From Nemertoderma westbladi (taxonomy: Eukaryota > Xenacoelomorpha > Nemertodermatida > Nemertodermatidae): a stretch of 30,320 nucleotides of DNA. Positions 28,619 to 30,320 of the stretch are shown here, in pieces; position 1 is the stretch's first letter; every line of letters starts with the position of its first letter. The notes beneath the pieces are model-generated. The model made no database searches. It saw only the letters and a list, made by a program, of their open reading frames with translations, and was not told where the DNA came from. The stretch is taken from NCBI GenBank assembly GCA_032718475.1, contig JAUCBJ010005907.1, positions 1-30,320 of the forward strand, written 5' to 3'. The position numbers were made by a program, and so were the translations under genes.

Positions 28619-28704
28619 GTGGGGCGAGCCACGAAGTGAGTGAGCCTTAGCGTAGTGGTACCATTAATCAACCTGTCGTTCTGTCGTTCTGTCGTTCTGT
28701 CGTG
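28619..28704 (-). repeat. TGGGGCGAGCC family copy plus GTCGTTCT octamer repeat
   Basis: 28620-28668 is the inverted counterpart of 1104-1150 (CTCGCCCCA, CACTCACTTC, CTAAGGCT, ATTAATGGT in the same order). Directly after it an 8-bp unit, GTCGTTCT, is repeated three times and begun a fourth time (28674-28702). Confidence 0.8.
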
Positions 28705-28709
28705 TTCAA

Positions 28710-29650
28710 TTTTAAACGTTAATAACTCGGCCAATCTTTGATGAAATCTATCCAAACTTGGTACACATGTTGTTTGGCAAAAGTTTAGAAATTTTCCAAG
28801 TAGAATTTCAGTGTGGCCTTCGAGAAGCTAAGATAATAGCAGTTAATTAGTTAATTAAGTTATTACGGTAAAAACACCATTTTCAACCTGCCTTTTAAAG
28901 GAAATTAATTGTTTTACAGTATAAGATTTAACTAATTATAATTAAAAATTATACAGATGTAATCCCCATACGCCATTCTATTATAGTTTTTAATTAGTTC
29001 AAGTGATTTGCTTTAATAATTGTGTCTTTAATTGATCTAAAGTAATTAAAACGGCAAAAAAAATTTATTCTCATTAAATACTGCTCATTTATTGGCCAAC
29101 ATGCTGGTACATAGATGGGATGTGTGTGTCATTCCCAGTTGCTGGGAATGATTATTGGTCAAGTCTCTGCTGCTGGCTGGGAGTTGTTGCTAAGACTAAC
29201 CAGAGAGGAATAGTAATAGACAACCAGTATTGCTATTCCAGCCCAGACAGCATTCTTTAAATTCACTATAAATGTTGTATTGCTATCTCAGGTGAATGAC
29301 AGATATCATAACATAAATACTATCCATGGCATGGCTGTTGTGTAGGCTTCTGAAATAGTTTATTCCACAATGTATATGTCTGGTTATTTTTTAATTGAAT
29401 TTTTGCAAAGTAGTAAAATTAATGTTCTTAAAAATAATATTATTATTTTATATGTAACCTAGGAAATTAGCTACATTTTTTCGCTGCAGCTTTAAGAGTG
29501 TACATTAATTTAATATTATTTCAATACCCATATTACTACATCGGCATAAGATGCGTTGGCGTTGTATCACACATCTCCACATATCACACATATCCACATA
29601 GATGTATCAACAGTTACTCGCACAGTTTCGAAACTTCGCATAGTTATAAC
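28710..29650. other. AT-rich stretch, no gene recognised
   Basis: A compact hairpin CATTCCCAGTTGCTGGGAATG lies at about 29131-29151. Otherwise only AT-rich sequence without long frames. Confidence 0.45.
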
Positions 29651-29656
29651 TGTATA

Positions 29657-29955
29657 AAGATCGTCAGTCTGCGTTTAGGAAAAATATTTTATAACAAAAC
29701 AGGACAAGCGACGAGCGCAACGAGGCATATAATGAAGACGAGTACTGCGTTGACTAAATTATTATATAAACCACCTGGCTTCACATATTGATCGCATCCC
29801 TAGTTATTATTATTATAAAGAACGTCCTAGCCTGCGTTTAAGAAATATATTTAAATACAGAACAGGACGAACGCAACGAGGCTTATAATGAATACGAGTA
29901 CTGCGTTTATTATATTCCTATAAACCACCTGGCTTTGCATATTGAACGTGCGATT
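29657..29955 (+). repeat. 161-bp direct duplication with GAGCGCAACGAGG motif
   Basis: Two copies (about 29657-29795 and 29817-29955) share CTGCGTTTA, AACAGGAC, GCGCAACGAGGC, ACGAGTACTGCGTT and ATATAAACCACCTGGCTT-like blocks in the same order. They are about 80% identical by eye. The CGAGCGCAACGAGG word resembles the CGAGCGCAGCGAGG word at about 19186. Confidence 0.8.
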
Positions 29956-30320
29956 GGAAATAAGTTCGTGCTACCCTTCCGTGGGTGGTAGATGTCGCGG
30001 TTATGTATTGGTGGTTGGGAAGGGTGGGGGGGGGGGGGGGGGGGGGATTAAAAGGGGTGAACACGTACTGTCCCCCTTTCTTTGATTGATTGGTGGTGTG
30101 GGTAAATTTCTCAAAACCTGATTTTGTGATACAGTCGCTCAATTTTAATTTGTATCTCATAACTGGGCCTCGTTGTGCGCGAAGGCCCCACGAACGTGTA
30201 ATAGCTGCAAGTAGGAAGGTTCAATTTGGTAAAGATGGAATGTTTACTATCCAGAAATGTTGCCACTTTTCACTTTTTTGTGGTCAGATCAAAGCAAAGC
30301 AAAAAAGCAGCAAAGCAAAC
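29956..30320. other. Window end, no gene recognised
   Basis: It holds a run of about 20 G residues at 30027-30046. The rest is unremarkable, and no feature continues clearly over the right edge. Confidence 0.5.

Noticed and set aside
28459-28755. 98-codon minus frame
   Set aside because: It runs through the dispersed TGGGGCGAGCC repeat and the GTCGTTCT octamers, so it is repeat-derived.

Overview
This is AT-rich, intron-scale, mostly non-coding animal DNA. The evidence is eukaryotic throughout: a non-LTR retrotransposon, many cut-and-paste DNA transposon relics, a secretory type I membrane protein gene with a downstream AATAAA, and a decayed copy of the metazoan gene RNF170. The repeat texture (recurrent TAGGCCTA and ACCGGT words, foldback elements, very long G and C runs) suggests a marine invertebrate, possibly an echinoderm or another invertebrate deuterostome. 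The species cannot be named from this window.

Layout. 1-1400: fragments of one repeat family that carries a glycine/acid-rich coiled-coil ORF and a TGGGGCGAGCC motif; the motif recurs at 19 kb and 28.6 kb. 1400-3900: AT-rich DNA without a recognised gene. 3900-5330: three unrelated LINE fragments and a 183-bp PIF/Harbinger-like MITE. 7797-8158: RNF170-like pseudogene whose last 55 codons are intact. 8600-9680: another LINE tail and a 554-bp hAT-like element. 10304-11224: a 921-bp foldback element.

11690-18982 is the centrepiece. It is a very large inverted repeat with arms of about 780 bp, flanked by TTA on both sides. Each arm is interrupted by a different transposon, and the opposite arm preserves the empty site. 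The left arm holds a 711-bp long-TIR element with a 9-bp duplication (Mutator-like). The right arm holds a 1581-bp TTAA element with 17-bp perfect termini (piggyBac-like) that itself contains a head-to-head 160-bp satellite. The 3.4-kb centre holds a LINE tail, a frameshifted Gln/Pro/Tyr-rich secreted-type gene, and a second palindrome (15034-16440) that carries a hAT-like insertion with an exact 8-bp duplication.

19928-22708: a long uninterrupted endonuclease plus reverse transcriptase ORF of a LINE on the minus strand. 22770-24040: two sister MITEs and another foldback element. 24640-25083: a 50-bp tandem array with a 100-bp higher-order pattern. 25226-25337: a tRNA-derived SINE-like sequence. 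27193-28083: the one plausible intact host gene, encoding an Ig-like, single-pass membrane protein. 29657-29955: a 161-bp direct duplication.

The genes do not form a pathway. The biology here is transposon nesting, capture of exon-like pieces in palindromes, and one lone surface-receptor-like gene. Coordinates of repeat edges were found by eye and may be off by a few bases, except where a target duplication fixes them.
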